DNA of 64,000 nt. Origin: Emiliania huxleyi CCMP1516. Taxonomy: Eukaryota; Haptophyta; Isochrysidales; Noelaerhabdaceae. The notes under the pieces are model-generated. The model was not told the origin of the DNA, searched no databases, and saw nothing but the letters and a program-made list of their open reading frames with translations. The stretch covers positions 1,110,746 to 1,174,745 of the forward strand of contig NW_005199770.1 of the NCBI RefSeq assembly GCF_000372725.1, written 5' to 3'. Below, piece after piece: positions 9,763-25,200 of the stretch (position 1 is its first letter; each line of letters starts with the position of its first letter). A program made the position numbers and the translations under genes.

Positions 9763-11274
9763 ATGGAGCTGGAGCAGTCCGAGTTCGAGTGGTGGCTGGG
9801 AGACTACCTGCGCGAGACCGATGACGAGACGACGACAAGGAATCCGGCGCCCGCCGCCCCTCTCAGTGCAGCAGCGCTGTTGCCATCTTTGCAGCCACGC
9901 TGCCGCCAAGAGTCTGCCCCGCTTCGCAAGGCAGAGTGGCGCGCGGTTGAGGACCTGGTCATCTTGGCGAGCTACCGCAAGTACGGCACGCAGTGGTCTC
10001 GCATCGCAGCGCAGCTGCCTGGCCGCACCCCTGACGGCGTGCGCAACCGCTGGCATCGACTGCAGCGGCGGCACGGCCTGAGCGATTCAGTGGGAGGCCG
10101 TCGAGCCCTGGACGAGCTGCTCCTCTCCTGTGGCGTCGAAAAGGACTGGGTGCCGCCGGCCGAGGCCCTCCATTTCATCGAAACCGAGGACGACGACGCC
10201 GACGAAGTTGAACTCGGCCGCACGATGTGGACAGAGGAGGAGGACGCGCTCGTGCTCGAGGGGGTGCGGACGCACGGCTTCAAGTGGCGGCTCATCGCGG
10301 CCAAGCTGCCTGGGAGATCCGACTCGTCCGTTCGCAACCGCTGGCGACGCCTCCCCGAGGCCAAGCTGCCTCGTCCAGGCCACATCTTGGGGGGAGGGGT
10401 GGCGGCGCTCTCGCCACTCGGCCGCTTCACTACAGCGCCCACCTTCTCGGTGGTGCCTCGGCGGGCGCCGGCGCAACTCCCGCCACCGCTGCAGCTGCCC
10501 GGCTCTCCAAGCGGCGTCCCATCCCACCACGGCCGTGAGGACTCTGTGGACTCAGACTTTGTCGACCTTGTCCACGCGGCGGTCGAGGAGTGGACGCCAC
10601 TGACCAACTTCGCGCGCAGGGCTGCGGCGGCCGGCTCGCCGCCGGCGCCGCATGCGGCAGGTCAGTCCGGCCCCGACTGCTACACAGACGAGGACAGGCC
10701 GCTGGCGTTCGAGACCGGGGCGGTGTGCCCCATGCCGCCAGAGGCGTTGCGCGCACCCGAGGCGAGGACGGTGGGGGTTCCCATGGAGAGGCTGTCGCCC
10801 TTGCGCGCCTCCACGGGCGAGATGCTGCCGAGGGACGCGCCGGCGCTGGCGCGCTCCTTCTCGTCTCTCTCGGCGTTGGGCTCATCCTCCACAACCATGT
10901 CGACGTTGGGCTCGACCTCCGCTGCGACGGCCACGTCGGACAACGAGGAGCCTGACGACGCCACCGGAGCCATTCCACGCGGCAGCGGGCGCAAGCGCTT
11001 CCGGCCGATGTGGACGGCCGAGGAGGACGTTTTCATCGTACGGTACGTCGAGCAGCACGGCCGGCAGTGGGCCAAGATCGCGGGTCTGATGGAGAACCGC
11101 TCCCACCGCGCCGTCCGCAACCGCTGGCTGCGCATGCAGAAGGGCCAGGCCACACGCGAGAGCCGCGGCCCTGACGACGGCTACCGCTGCCGCCGGTGCG
11201 GCGAGCTCAAGCTGGGCCACATTTGCGCTGCTAGCCTGCCGAGGCTGCCCTCGCCACCCCAGTTCTGCCTCTGA
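9763..11274 (+). CDS. Three-repeat MYB/SANT transcription factor
   Basis: Single-exon, 503 residues from the ATG at 9763. It has three MYB repeats with the spaced aromatic pattern and the recognition-helix ending VRNRW: R1 at about 50-100 (WRAVEDLVILASYRKYGTQW, then VRNRWHRLQ), R2 at about 150-195 (MWTEEEDALVLEGVRTHGFKW, VRNRWRRL) and R3 at about 415-460 (MWTAEEDVFIVRYVEQHGRQW, VRNRWLRM). R2 and R3 are separated by about 220 residues of Ser/Pro/Ala-rich low-complexity sequence, unlike the contiguous repeats of animal c-MYB. The C-terminus ends with a small Cys/His motif, CRRCGELKLGHIC, which could bind zinc. Nuclear DNA binding is expected; targets are unknown. Confidence 0.9.
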   Translation: MELEQSEFEWWLGDYLRETDDETTTRNPAPAAPLSAAALLPSLQPRCRQESAPLRKAEWRAVEDLVILASYRKYGTQWSRIAAQLPGRTPDGVRNRWHRLQRRHGLSDSVGGRRALDELLLSCGVEKDWVPPAEALHFIETEDDDADEVELGRTMWTEEEDALVLEGVRTHGFKWRLIAAKLPGRSDSSVRNRWRRLPEAKLPRPGHILGGGVAALSPLGRFTTAPTFSVVPRRAPAQLPPPLQLPGSPSGVPSHHGREDSVDSDFVDLVHAAVEEWTPLTNFARRAAAAGSPPAPHAAGQSGPDCYTDEDRPLAFETGAVCPMPPEALRAPEARTVGVPMERLSPLRASTGEMLPRDAPALARSFSSLSALGSSSTTMSTLGSTSAATATSDNEEPDDATGAIPRGSGRKRFRPMWTAEEDVFIVRYVEQHGRQWAKIAGLMENRSHRAVRNRWLRMQKGQATRESRGPDDGYRCRRCGELKLGHICAASLPRLPSPPQFCL

Positions 11275-11381
11275 GCTGTGAATGCAGAATGTGGTGCGTC
11301 GGCCCGGGTTTTGCAGCCCGAGACCGTGCCCGACGAGTGCCTGTAGACTCTCTTACGTTCGCATGGAGTGGGAGAGAGGGA

Positions 11382-11537
<156 letters not shown>

Positions 11538-11818
11538 CTTGGGTGCTCTTTTTGAGGGGGAGGGAATGGATGGATGGGCTTGGGAATGTGTGAATGTCAA
11601 CTGAGATGCAGCATGCATGCATGCCTCTGTTCAGTTAGTTAGTTAGCTTGAGAGATGTTTATGGTGTGCGTTTGTCAATTGTCGAGAGAGAGCGAGACCG
11701 AATCGCTTACTCGTTCGGGGAGCCCAAGGCCAAGGGTCCTCAGCAGATCTGCCGAGATCAAGGAGCTGTCACGCTCCGATAGGAAGCCGCCGCGGCGGCT
11801 GTCGGTCCTTGAGAAAGG

Positions 11819-13019
11819 ATGGCCGATCGCGTCGGTGCGCGCCTGCGGAGCCTCTCGCACGCCACGCTCCTTGAGATCATCACGCAGCAGGCGGGCGCGA
11901 GCGAGGACGCACTGCGTATCGCCGAGTCGTTTGCGACAAGCCTCATCCCTGCGCCCGAGTGCATGTGCGAGGTCCTCCTTTCTCAAGATCTGCTGCCGCA
12001 CATCCTCAGCCGGGTGCCGAACAGATCGCACATCTGCAAGGCGACCTGCAAAACGTGGCGCCGCGGCTGGAAGGACACGCTGGTGCGACGTCGCAGTGCG
12101 CTGCGCCTCGCCCCACTGAATCCCTGGAGTGCTGAGACCATCTGCTCTTTCGCTGCCCTGGACGGCGACCGCCTGCTTGTGCTGTGGGAGGACCGCGGGG
12201 GGAAGGAGCGGCTCAGCATCGTGGACCAGCAGCTCCGCGGATCACAGGGCTCCGTGGAGGTGGACATGCCTGGCGACATCAATCGCCTCACCGTGGGGAA
12301 CGGCTCATTATACATCTCGCACGATAGTGGCGTGCGCCGCATATCGCTCGAGGGTCCGTGCGCGCTAGCGGCGCACCGCGTGCTCGCCACGTTCGAGGAG
12401 GACGGACGCATGCTGTACGAGATGCTCCTCTCACCGGATGGCAAGCTGCTGTTTGCTGCCAACATGCCCGACCGGCCGGACGAGCCGATCATCGCCTTTG
12501 ACGCGCTCTCCCTGCGCGTCCGCTCCGAGTTTGGCCGCTCGGCGTTTGGTCAGCAGGCGGGCGCATACGCCTTTGGCCTCGCCGTGATGCATACCGAGTT
12601 GTTTGCTGGACACCAGGACGCGAACCGCATACACGCCTTCACGCTCGAGGGCCAGCACACGCGCACGATCCGCGGCGAGTGGAGCGCGCCGCAAGACCTG
12701 TGCTCGATCAACGAGCGACTCTTCCTCGCTGCGACGGCTGCCACGGCAGCGGAGGCGGGGTCGAGCGAGGCAGGAGCTATCTTCGAGATTGGCGCGGACG
12801 GGCGCGTGCTGCAGACATTTCAGCACCAGGCGATGCTCCCACGGTGCGATATGCTGCGCAGGATGATGTCTCGACACACACATGTCACGGCATGCCCCAT
12901 AGGCGATGCTTGGAATCGCGATGGCCAAGTTTGGAGGGCTGCTCATCGCCTCGCTAAGTCCGCCGCACGCCCGTCGGGGGGCACAGCAGCGACTGATTGC
13001 TCTGCAGGGGGCGAGCTGA
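11819..13019 (+). CDS. F-box-like protein with an NHL/beta-propeller region
   Basis: Exons 11819-12829 and 12903-13019 (337 and 39 codons including stop) are joined by a 73-bp GC-AG intron in phase 0, giving 375 residues. Reading through the intron gives a longer frame with a far less family-like tail. Residues about 45-90 (LLPHILSRVPNRSHICKATC, KTWRRGW) match an F-box helix bundle. The rest is beta-propeller-like, with blades such as SPDGKLLFAANMPD, NRIHAFTLEGQHTRTI and IGADGRVLQTF, and a final blade LGIAMAKFGGLLIASL encoded after the intron. F-box proteins link substrates to SCF ubiquitin ligases. The intron starts with GCGATGCT and exon 2 also starts with GCGATGCT. Confidence 0.75.
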
Positions 13020-13721
13020 GGCCTGACTTTGTCTTTGAGGGACAGGACCGCCGGGGGGGCGGTGCATCTGCCATGAGTCGGATTACTGTCGACGCTCTCC
13101 TGTACAAGATCTCCTGCGTGCATATACGAGTGCAGTTTGTCGTTGTGGACCTCGGACCTGTGACGTGTGAGCGTGAGCTGACTGTGTGTTAATCGTGTCG
13201 GATTCGGCCGTAGCGGATCCCTTTGTGGCATAAGGCACAGCCTCGAGTGGCACAGGAGGGGAGAGTTCGAGAGAGCTTTTGTGCACACACCGCACACTCA
13301 CGCCGAGCCGTCTAAGGCACTTTAAGGTCCAGTCCGAGCTGCAGACGGCGAGAGAGAGGCGGAGGGGGCGGCGGCGCGAAAATGTCTCTTGCCCTCTCGC
13401 GCCGATTTTGTATCATACGCTTTTAGCGAGAGTAGTAGTGATTTGATTGATTGCGGATGAACAACATCTCCACTAAGGTCTAAGCGACGTACATACCACA
13501 CCGAATCCTGCCTTGCGACCGCCCTGACCCGCACTACTACGCTGTGGCCTCTGTCGTCTCCACCTCCGCCATCTCGCCGAAAAGCCAACCACCCCAAGCG
13601 GCCCAAAGCCAACCACCCCAAGCGGCCCATCGCCGCAGCACGGTGCCCCCACGCCGCCGGCGCCGCAAAACGACACGCACCGCGGGGTGCGCGAGGCGTG
13701 GGTGGGGGCGGGCCGGAGCAA

Positions 13722-17863
<4,142 letters not shown>

Positions 17864-18967
17864 CTACGACACAAGCCGTGGCGAGCCAAAGACGGGGTCA
17901 TCCACGCCGTGCTTGCGGTGGTCGTAATTCTTGTACACGATCACGGTGAAACGCTGGCCGCGGAAGTCGTGGGTGACCACCTCGTGAGGCAGCCTGCCGT
18001 CGAACTTGGCCACGCGGCCCTTGGTGTCGAGGTCGACCCACTCCGTCTTGGCGCGCGAAGTGTAGCAGCGCAGCATCGCGCCCGAAAATTTTCCCAGCGC
18101 GAGCGCATACTGGTACGAGATGTCGCCCGCGTCCACGTGGCAGCCGACGCGAGCCGACGTCTCGTCCATCAGCGCAAACTGCACGAGGAACTCGCCAGCG
18201 GCGTAGTCGGCGTCGATCGCCTCGAGCAGCTGCCGAGCCAGCTCATACGCCTGGAACTGCAGCTGTGAGATCTTCCGCGCGGCGAGCTGCGCGTCGACTG
18301 GCCGCACGTGAAAGGCGATGTTCTTGGTGGGGTGCTTGACAAAGCCGGGCAGGCCGTTCTCGAAGTGGCAGATGAAGCCTGGGTTTGTCGAGCCGGTGCC
18401 GATCGTGAAGTCGCCCTTGAGGTCGAAGCTGTTGGCGCTGCGGTGCTGCTTGTTGAAGAGCTCGCGCGCGTGTCGCGTGAGGAAGCTCTCAAGCTCGTGC
18501 TTGAGGCCCGCCACGATCGGCTCAGCTGGCATGACGCGGCGGCGGCGCGCGTCGACAGGTGCACCCTCGTCACGGTTGCGGAGGCGCCCGCCCCACTTGC
18601 ACAGCCGTGCGTCGAGAGGGTACGCGCCACTCGGCTTGCGAGCGGCGGTATCGCCGGCGAGCACTGTCTCCAGCCGCTTCTGCTCCTCCTCCAGCACCTC
18701 CTCCTCCTCCATCTCCTCAATCACCTCAGCGTTAGCGGGTGCCGAGCGTTGCACTGCAGAGCCCCGGGTTCGCCCGCCAATTTTACGCTGCTCCATCTGA
18801 GTGAAGTCGATCTCGTAGGCATCGCCGCGAATTGAGAAAATCGCGCGGCCGTCGCGGCAAGTCGCGTCGCCCTGAACCGCCGGCGCTGCCTGCCAGGCCG
18901 CCTCAATCGCGCTGCTGATCGCCTCGTCGTAGAGCTTGAACGCGCCGGTTGTTTTGACTGACCACAT
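17864..18967 (-). CDS. WWE domain fused to a 2OG-Fe(II) oxygenase-like domain
   Basis: Single-exon, 367 residues from the ATG at 18967. Residues 2-65 read as a WWE domain: MWSVKTTGAFKLYDEAISSA, then AIFSIRGDAYEIDFTQMEQ, with the Trp, the central Tyr-x-Ile-Asp-Phe strand and the terminal Gln. An acidic Glu-rich linker follows (80-95). The C-terminal domain (about 130-360) has ISQLQFQAYELARQLLEAID, then CHVDAGDISYQYALALG and LPHEVVTHDFRGQRFTVIVY. These supply an HxD pair, a distal His and a downstream Arg arranged as in 2-oxoglutarate/iron dioxygenases. WWE domains bind poly- or iso-ADP-ribose and often occur in ubiquitin or PARP proteins. Enzyme activity is inferred from the motif only. Confidence 0.7.
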   Translation of the reverse strand: MWSVKTTGAFKLYDEAISSAIEAAWQAAPAVQGDATCRDGRAIFSIRGDAYEIDFTQMEQRKIGGRTRGSAVQRSAPANAEVIEEMEEEEVLEEEQKRLETVLAGDTAARKPSGAYPLDARLCKWGGRLRNRDEGAPVDARRRRVMPAEPIVAGLKHELESFLTRHARELFNKQHRSANSFDLKGDFTIGTGSTNPGFICHFENGLPGFVKHPTKNIAFHVRPVDAQLAARKISQLQFQAYELARQLLEAIDADYAAGEFLVQFALMDETSARVGCHVDAGDISYQYALALGKFSGAMLRCYTSRAKTEWVDLDTKGRVAKFDGRLPHEVVTHDFRGQRFTVIVYKNYDHRKHGVDDPVFGSPRLVS

Positions 18968-19683
18968 TGTGGATGTCGGTGGCGATTTGCGATTTTGAGC
19001 GTTGGTATCTCGGCTCGTGCGGCGCTCGGCTCGTGCGGCGCTCGGCTCGGGCGGCGCAGGCGTGAGTGAGGTACCGGGCGTGCTTGGCTGGCCAAGAAAT
19101 TTTTTTTGCTATGCCGGCGGGAGGGATAGCCCTCGGCGATGAAATCCCTGTTTGGTGGCGGCGTGCCGTCCTCCCATCCCTTTCTCTCTTTTCTTCTGCG
19201 GCGCGCTGTGCCTCTGTGTTCGTGCGTCGCCCATCTCCCTGGAGATGGCTGCTCTATCTATTATTATTATTTATGCCTGCGGCGGCCTCTCTCTCGAGAG
19301 TGCAAAGCTGCGGCTCATTGATTGTGAGCCCACCGTGCCCTTGCTCCAAACATCGAAGGCTACATGTACATGTAGCTCGCAAAGAATTTTTGAACAACCG
19401 AACTCTCTCGCACAAACACTGGGCACGGGGCTGGCGCGCACTGGCACACTAACGCAGGTACACCACACAGGAACGATGAACAAAGAAAAGTTCGCCCTTT
19501 TTGGAGTTTTCCGCTTTTCGGGCTCGCTACCACCACCACCATGATGAGGAGGCAGGGGTTTACAATCATGCCGCTGGGGGGCTGGCGACGGTGTCCCCTA
19601 CCTCAACACTTTAGTATACACGTACTAGACACTCATCCCCCCACTCGACACTCAAACTCGACACGCCCCCCCCCCCCACCACC
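18968..19683. other. Intergenic region with tandem and mobile-element remnants
   Basis: Contains about three tandem units of GGCTCGTGCGGCGCTC (19011-19060), a retroelement 3'-tail copy (19141-19184, listed separately), an ATT-rich stretch near 19257-19277 and a palindromic TACATGTACATGTA (19361-19374). No gene is supported. Confidence 0.5.
19141..19184 (+). mobile_element. Solo retroelement 3'-end fragment, copy A
   Basis: Matches positions 42031-42098 and 60781-60852 over the core GGTGGCGGCGTGCCGTCCTC followed by CCATCCCT. At 60781 the same core lies just 3' of a retroelement ORF, so this short copy is probably a 5'-truncated insertion. Confidence 0.6.
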
Positions 19684-22080
19684 TCAGATCCACGTCGACG
19701 AGGAGACGCAGCGCTGCTGCTCAAACACAAAGCTCGCGTTGGTCACCGGGTAGTCGCGCGTCTCCGCAGAGCTGGCAAAGAACTCCGACGTCTCCGCCCA
19801 GAGCTGCGTCAGCTCGACCGCCATCGAGCGGAGCGGCTGCGCGTAGCCAAGGGCCTGGGAGCGAGGCATCGAGGCCACGATGAGCATCTCGTTCTCGACC
19901 GAGGTCTGCTTGTTGCCCGCTTCGGCAAAGGGGAGGTCCTCCGGCCAGTCCACGCGCAGGTCGAGCATCTTGAGCGGGCCCGGGCTCGCGCTCAGCCCGA
20001 GGAACGCCCCGCGCTCGTGGTTCGGCACGTCGATCGGCGCCTTGCACTCGGCGACCGTCGACTTACTAAAGACGGTGATGACGGCCGAGGCGACCACGTC
20101 GAGGAAGAAGGCGGTGCCAAAGGCACTAGGGTTGGTCGCGCCGGGGCGGAGGAGGGCGGCGGCGTCCTGCCTCTCGAGCTCTGCCCAGAGGAAGTTAATT
20201 GAAAAGGTCATCGCGTGCTCGATGCCCACCATCTGCGCCGAGATGGACGGGAAGTGCGGCTCGATGAGCTCGTGCAGCGGGGAGCCGACGAGCTCATCCA
20301 TGCCGAGCGGCTCGGCGAGGCGATGGGTGTAGTCGGCGACGGCCTGGTCCGGGAGGATCACGCGGTTCTTCTCGTCGCAGACGATTTGCTGCGCACGCTG
20401 CAGCGTGGTGGCGAAGAGCATCCGCTCGTCCTCCGGCACCGCGTCCCCGCGCGGCGAGTGCCGCGAGGAGTTGCAGGGGTCCGTGAGCAGGGGAGCGAGC
20501 ACATGTTTCTTCCAGGCCTTAAGGTCGTCCGCGTTGACGCCGCGAGAGCCGAGGCCGCTCACCTCGACGAGGGTCGAATCTGCCGCCCAGTTGATGGCTG
20601 AGGTCTGGTTGCCGCCCGGGTTCAGGAGCCGGAAGACGGGGTCTTGCGACATGTCGTGCCGCCCGACGGCGAGGTCCTGGCTCGCGTATGCCATCGACTC
20701 GGAGACGACGTGAAGTGCGGCGTGGTAGGTCTGGGCGCCGTTGTGTGCACAATGGACCAGCGGCTGCAGCCACTCGGGCCTGAGCGTGCCTTTCTTGTAC
20801 TGCGCCTCGCGGCCGAGCGGAGTGAGCGTGCCGTTGACCATCTTAAACTCGAGTCGCCCGCTCCGCGAGCCGCCGCGCAGGTAGGTCGATGATTCGTCGG
20901 GCTCCTTCTCGTCGGGCGTGATGATGTGCAAGAGGATCGGCGGCGCCTTGCCCTGCTCGTTCAATTCACTCAGGTGGGTGTAGTTGCAGGAGAAGTAGTA
21001 GATCTCCTCGGTCTGGTCATACACGAGCAAGTGCGACATCCACGAGTTTTGGAAATAGTTTGCGAGCCGGCTGAGGATGGGGAAGGCCGGGTCGTTGCGA
21101 CGGAGGTCGATCCCGGCGCCTCCGTAGTACCACTTCTCCACATATGCAGCAAAGTCGTCGGGCGTCGGCGTGAGTTTGATGGCCAGAGACACGTCTCCAA
21201 ATGGGCTAAAGACGTCGGGATCGGTGTAGCTCGAGAACCGCGAGATTAGATCCACGTCTTTGCCGATGCCGTTGACGAGGTTGAGGAGCTCAGCAATCGC
21301 ATCCTCCGTGACGGGATTCGTGCTGAAGAAGGTCTTCTGCACGATGGGCCGCTTGATGACCCAGCGCACGACGGCCGCAAAGATCGAGTCTGGGGCACGC
21401 TGACCGCCGATTGAAGGCGTCAGCAGGTAGGGCGCGGTGATCCACCAAAGGTTGCCAAGCTGCTGCGGGTCCTCAAGCAGGGTCATCAGTAGGTTGATCA
21501 GGCCGCGGTCCTCGAGCATATCGAAAAACTTACGTGCCGACCCGCTCAGCAGCGACGGCGTGTGAGCGGCATCGCGGAGGTCAACGCCGCCGAGCTTGCG
21601 CATGAGCGTGTCGGGCGAGAGGCCCACGCTGTGCGTACACGGCAGCCGACCCGGGGTCCGATCGACGAGCCGACAGAGCTGACCGGCCTCGTCGTCGGAA
21701 TCGCATGCGCTGAGGCAAGCCTTGAAGAGATCGCTGTCCTTCAGCAGGAACGCGTGGCAGATTGGCGGGCCAGCCTTGGCTGGGCAGATGAAGGACTCGA
21801 CCTTATCCCGGCCCAACACATAGACGCCGAGGAGGATGCCGAGAGTGACGGCGACGAGGCCGACGAGGACGGCCACGCAGCAGTGAACGCGCACGCAGCA
21901 GCGGCGGAATGGCGACGGCTTGCGCTGGATGCCACGAGGCTCGACCGTCGCCTTCTCGGGGTCCAGACCGTCGCCTTCTCGGCCCAGCTCGATCACGCTG
22001 GCAGCGGCTTTGAAGGTGTCATCGGGAGTCGACAGGAAGGTGGCGCCCGAATTTTGGAAGGAAGTGATGGCCACACGCAC
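19684..22080 (-). CDS. Lipoxygenase-like membrane-anchored protein
   Basis: A single long frame of 798 codons. It opens at a GTG, so a short upstream exon probably carries the ATG. A membrane segment at about 67-90 (VAVLVGLVAVTLGILLGVYV) follows a basic cytosolic stretch, making a type II topology. The region from about 430 aligns by eye with plant and animal lipoxygenases: WLQPLVHC, YHAALH, then DPVFRLLNPGGNQTSAIN (compare HPIYRLL and the TxEIN motif of LOX) and the later helix HAMTFSINF. The protein ends in isoleucine (SSSTWI), as lipoxygenases do. Of the five iron-ligand positions, the first His, the third His and the C-terminal Ile are present. The second His is replaced by Ser, and the Asn-type position by Phe. 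Activity is therefore doubtful. Confidence 0.6.
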   Translation of the reverse strand: MRVAITSFQNSGATFLSTPDDTFKAAASVIELGREGDGLDPEKATVEPRGIQRKPSPFRRCCVRVHCCVAVLVGLVAVTLGILLGVYVLGRDKVESFICPAKAGPPICHAFLLKDSDLFKACLSACDSDDEAGQLCRLVDRTPGRLPCTHSVGLSPDTLMRKLGGVDLRDAAHTPSLLSGSARKFFDMLEDRGLINLLMTLLEDPQQLGNLWWITAPYLLTPSIGGQRAPDSIFAAVVRWVIKRPIVQKTFFSTNPVTEDAIAELLNLVNGIGKDVDLISRFSSYTDPDVFSPFGDVSLAIKLTPTPDDFAAYVEKWYYGGAGIDLRRNDPAFPILSRLANYFQNSWMSHLLVYDQTEEIYYFSCNYTHLSELNEQGKAPPILLHIITPDEKEPDESSTYLRGGSRSGRLEFKMVNGTLTPLGREAQYKKGTLRPEWLQPLVHCAHNGAQTYHAALHVVSESMAYASQDLAVGRHDMSQDPVFRLLNPGGNQTSAINWAADSTLVEVSGLGSRGVNADDLKAWKKHVLAPLLTDPCNSSRHSPRGDAVPEDERMLFATTLQRAQQIVCDEKNRVILPDQAVADYTHRLAEPLGMDELVGSPLHELIEPHFPSISAQMVGIEHAMTFSINFLWAELERQDAAALLRPGATNPSAFGTAFFLDVVASAVITVFSKSTVAECKAPIDVPNHERGAFLGLSASPGPLKMLDLRVDWPEDLPFAEAGNKQTSVENEMLIVASMPRSQALGYAQPLRSMAVELTQLWAETSEFFASSAETRDYPVTNASFVFEQQRCVSSSTWI

Positions 22081-22227
22081 GAGAAAAAAATCCTCCGCCT
22101 TCCAAGTGCTCTTAGTGCAGGCTGCGAGGTTTTTGTCTCGTGAGAATAGCTAGTCAACAAGGCAACGTAAATCCCTCGATGAACTACGTAAGTAAGTGGG
22201 CAAGGACCTCGAGCTAGAGAGTGCCCG

Positions 22228-25200
22228 CTAGTGGTCGGGCAAGCGGTCTGCCCTGACAAACGCATCTGGCCGCTGCCGCTTGATCAAGAGCGCGTCGAGC
22301 ACCTGACGAACGGCGCGGCGGCCGCGCGTGGTTGGCGGCTGGACTATGGAGCTGCTGCACGCGTGGAGCGGGGAGCAGGAGAAGGGGGCGGTCGCAGGGT
22401 TCGGGCGAATGCCGCCTGTTTCGCGACGTTGCCGCACTTTGGGATGCAGCCGTCCATGCCGCAGCGGCGGTAGTAGTCCTGGTCCGCGTCGGCTGTGTTT
22501 GCCGAGCGCGCGAGGATGCAGGTCTGCGGCCAGCCGTGCTGCCGCTCGAGGGTGCGCAGCTGCTTGACCGCCTGTGGTGGGGGCGGGGTTGGTTCGGGTT
22601 GGTGGGTGGTAGGTGGTTGTTGGTGGTGGTGGTTAGGGTGAGGGTGGGCGGGTGGTGGCGGGTGATGAGGGGAGAGGATGACCAAGTCGCCCGTCAGCAC
22701 GGGCATCTGGATGTCCATCAGGATGAGGTCGAACTGGGGCGGCTCCTCGTGCCTCCGCTCGAGGTAGACGGCGATGCCCTGCTCGCCATTCTCGGCGGTG
22801 ACGACCTCGCAACCGGGCGACTCCGCCTCGAGCGCGCACACGGTGACGGCGCGCACAAACTCCTCGTCGTCGACCACCTGAGAGAGCGAGATCGCTCGAG
22901 ATCTCCCGAGATCTCCCCAGATCGCCCGAGATCGCCCGAGATCGCCCGAGGGCGGGGCGGCCATCTCCTCCCTCGCCCCTCACCAGCACGTTCCGCAGCG
23001 TCGCCGGGGGCGCCACCCCCGCCGCCGCACCCGCACCGGCGGCGGCGGGCGGCTCCGCGTCGGCGCTCGGCCAGCACGAGACCACGATGCGAGCGGTCAC
23101 GACGTCGCCTCGCGCCGTCAGCTGCAGCGGCGGGCAGCCGAGCAGGCGCAGCATCGCCGCCACGTGCCGCAAGCCGAGCCCGTGCCCGCCCCATCTGAGA
23201 AGAACAAGGAGGGGTGCTGACCAGTGAGAATGCGAACGCTGGCCAGGCAGCGGTAGCGGTGCGCGGGGCGGCCTCGCCTTCTCGTGTGCGAGTCGGCCGC
23301 CTGCCGGTGCGAGTGGAGCGCGCGGTCGAGCGCCGCCTGCTCATGCGCCACGCCCTCGTTGACCACCTCGATCGCGAGGGCGGACCCCACCCCCGCCTCC
23401 AAGTCGCAGCCGTCCGCCTCGCCGTCCGGAGAGGCGCCCGGAGTGGCGGCCTCGGGGCGGCCGGGAGCGGCGCTCTCTGGCCCGCCGCCGGCGAGGGCGG
23501 CGGCTGCCTCGGAGGGGACGAGCATGCGCGCCCGCACGTGGATGCTCGCGCCCGGCCGGCTGCCGCAGCCGCCGTACGCGTTCGCGATCAGGTGGCGGAG
23601 GATCCAGTGCAGCCGCAAGCGGTGCGTGAGGACCTCGGACTGCAGGAGGGCCTGGTCGACCTCGACGCTGCGCGATGGGGCGCGAGGGGCGGCGGGGGGG
23701 CTGGTGGTGGGGCAGGGCGGGGAGGGGGGCTCGCCTGAGAGAGGGGGTGGGCGTAGGGCTGGCCAGAGGAGAGAGAGCGGGGACCTGAAGGGGGTGGCGA
23801 GGTTGATGGTGGAGATGTGCGAGAGCGCCTCCAGGCTGAGCTGCTTGGCGGAGTGAATCACGAGGCCTGGAGGGAGGCTCAGAGAGGGCTCAGAGGAGGC
23901 CCCAGGCAGAGGCGGGTGTATGTTCACGAGGGCCGAGGTGGGTCCGCTCGAGCGACGGCGGGGGCATGCAGCGCGGCGCCGGCGGGAGGGGCTCCGAGAG
24001 CAAGTCGGCCTACGGGGTGGAGCACACACACACCCCGGGGCGGGCACAGGCGTGTCAGTGGCGCGGGCACGGGCGTGTCAGCCTCCCGCGAGAGAGGGTT
24101 CGCGCCAGCTGCTGGGAGGAGGAGGCGCGGGAGAGGCTCGGCCTCCTCGGGGTCTCGATGTCGAGCAAGTCCAGCACGACCTACCAGATTGGCGAAATCC
24201 CCGCTCATCTCTAGTGGTCTCGGCCAGTCTCGACGTCGAGAAAGATCAAACCGCGACGCTGTTCTGCATCAAGACGCTCTGGTGGACCAGCGTCGTCGAA
24301 GCGAGGGCCGCGAGCGTGGAGGAGGAGGGCGCCTTCTTCATTGCGGGTGCGGAGGAGGGGGCGGCACCCTCCGCCGCTCCGCCGCCTCTGCCTCTGCCAC
24401 CGCCGCCTCCGCCTCCGCCGCCTCCGCCGCCGCCTCTCGCCTGCTCCTCGCCCTCGAGGGCGGCGGAGGCGGCGATGAGGTTGGTGAGCACGTCCAGCCG
24501 GTTGCGCATCTCGTGGCTCAGCACGCCTGCGGGACGCGTCGTGGACGTGTCACGCCGTCAGTGGTCTCGGACGTGTCGTGGACGCGTCCCTAAAGGCTCA
24601 ACGCACCGATGAGCTGCTTGCGCTCGGCGTTGACGCACTCGGCGATGCGGCGCTCGGCGCGGCAGCCGACGATCAGGCTGAGGTCGTAGTTCGCCTCGAG
24701 CACGCGGGCCGTGAAGATGAGCACGCAGAGCGAGGAGGTAGCCAGCCGCAGCTCTGGCACCGTGCAAAAGCGGAGGACAGCCGCCAGTCGCCACAGCTCC
24801 AGCGCCACGTGCGTGCTCACCTGTGCGGTCGGGGAGCAGTCAGGGAGACGCGTGTGCAGCACACATCGGCAGCGTGTGGGCGAAGAGCGTGTGCTCACCC
24901 GTGGGATCGTCATCAGGTTCCAGAGCGGCAGGATCAGCACCGGCGACCAGAGGAAGGCCTCGTCGCCGCCGCCGCGCTGCCACGAGAAGAAGATGAAGGC
25001 GAAGCCGTTGATGAAGTAGACTAGGTACTTCACCCGGACGGGACCGAGCAGCAAGTAAAGAGCGGTGATCACCAGCGGGACCGCCGTCCCATGCACGTCA
25101 CGCCGAGAGAGGTGGAAGAGGGAGCCGCAGATCAGGACTGCGCAGAGAATCAACTGTGCGGAGACTTGGCGTGCCTCCTGTCTCGCACGGCGCATCGCGT

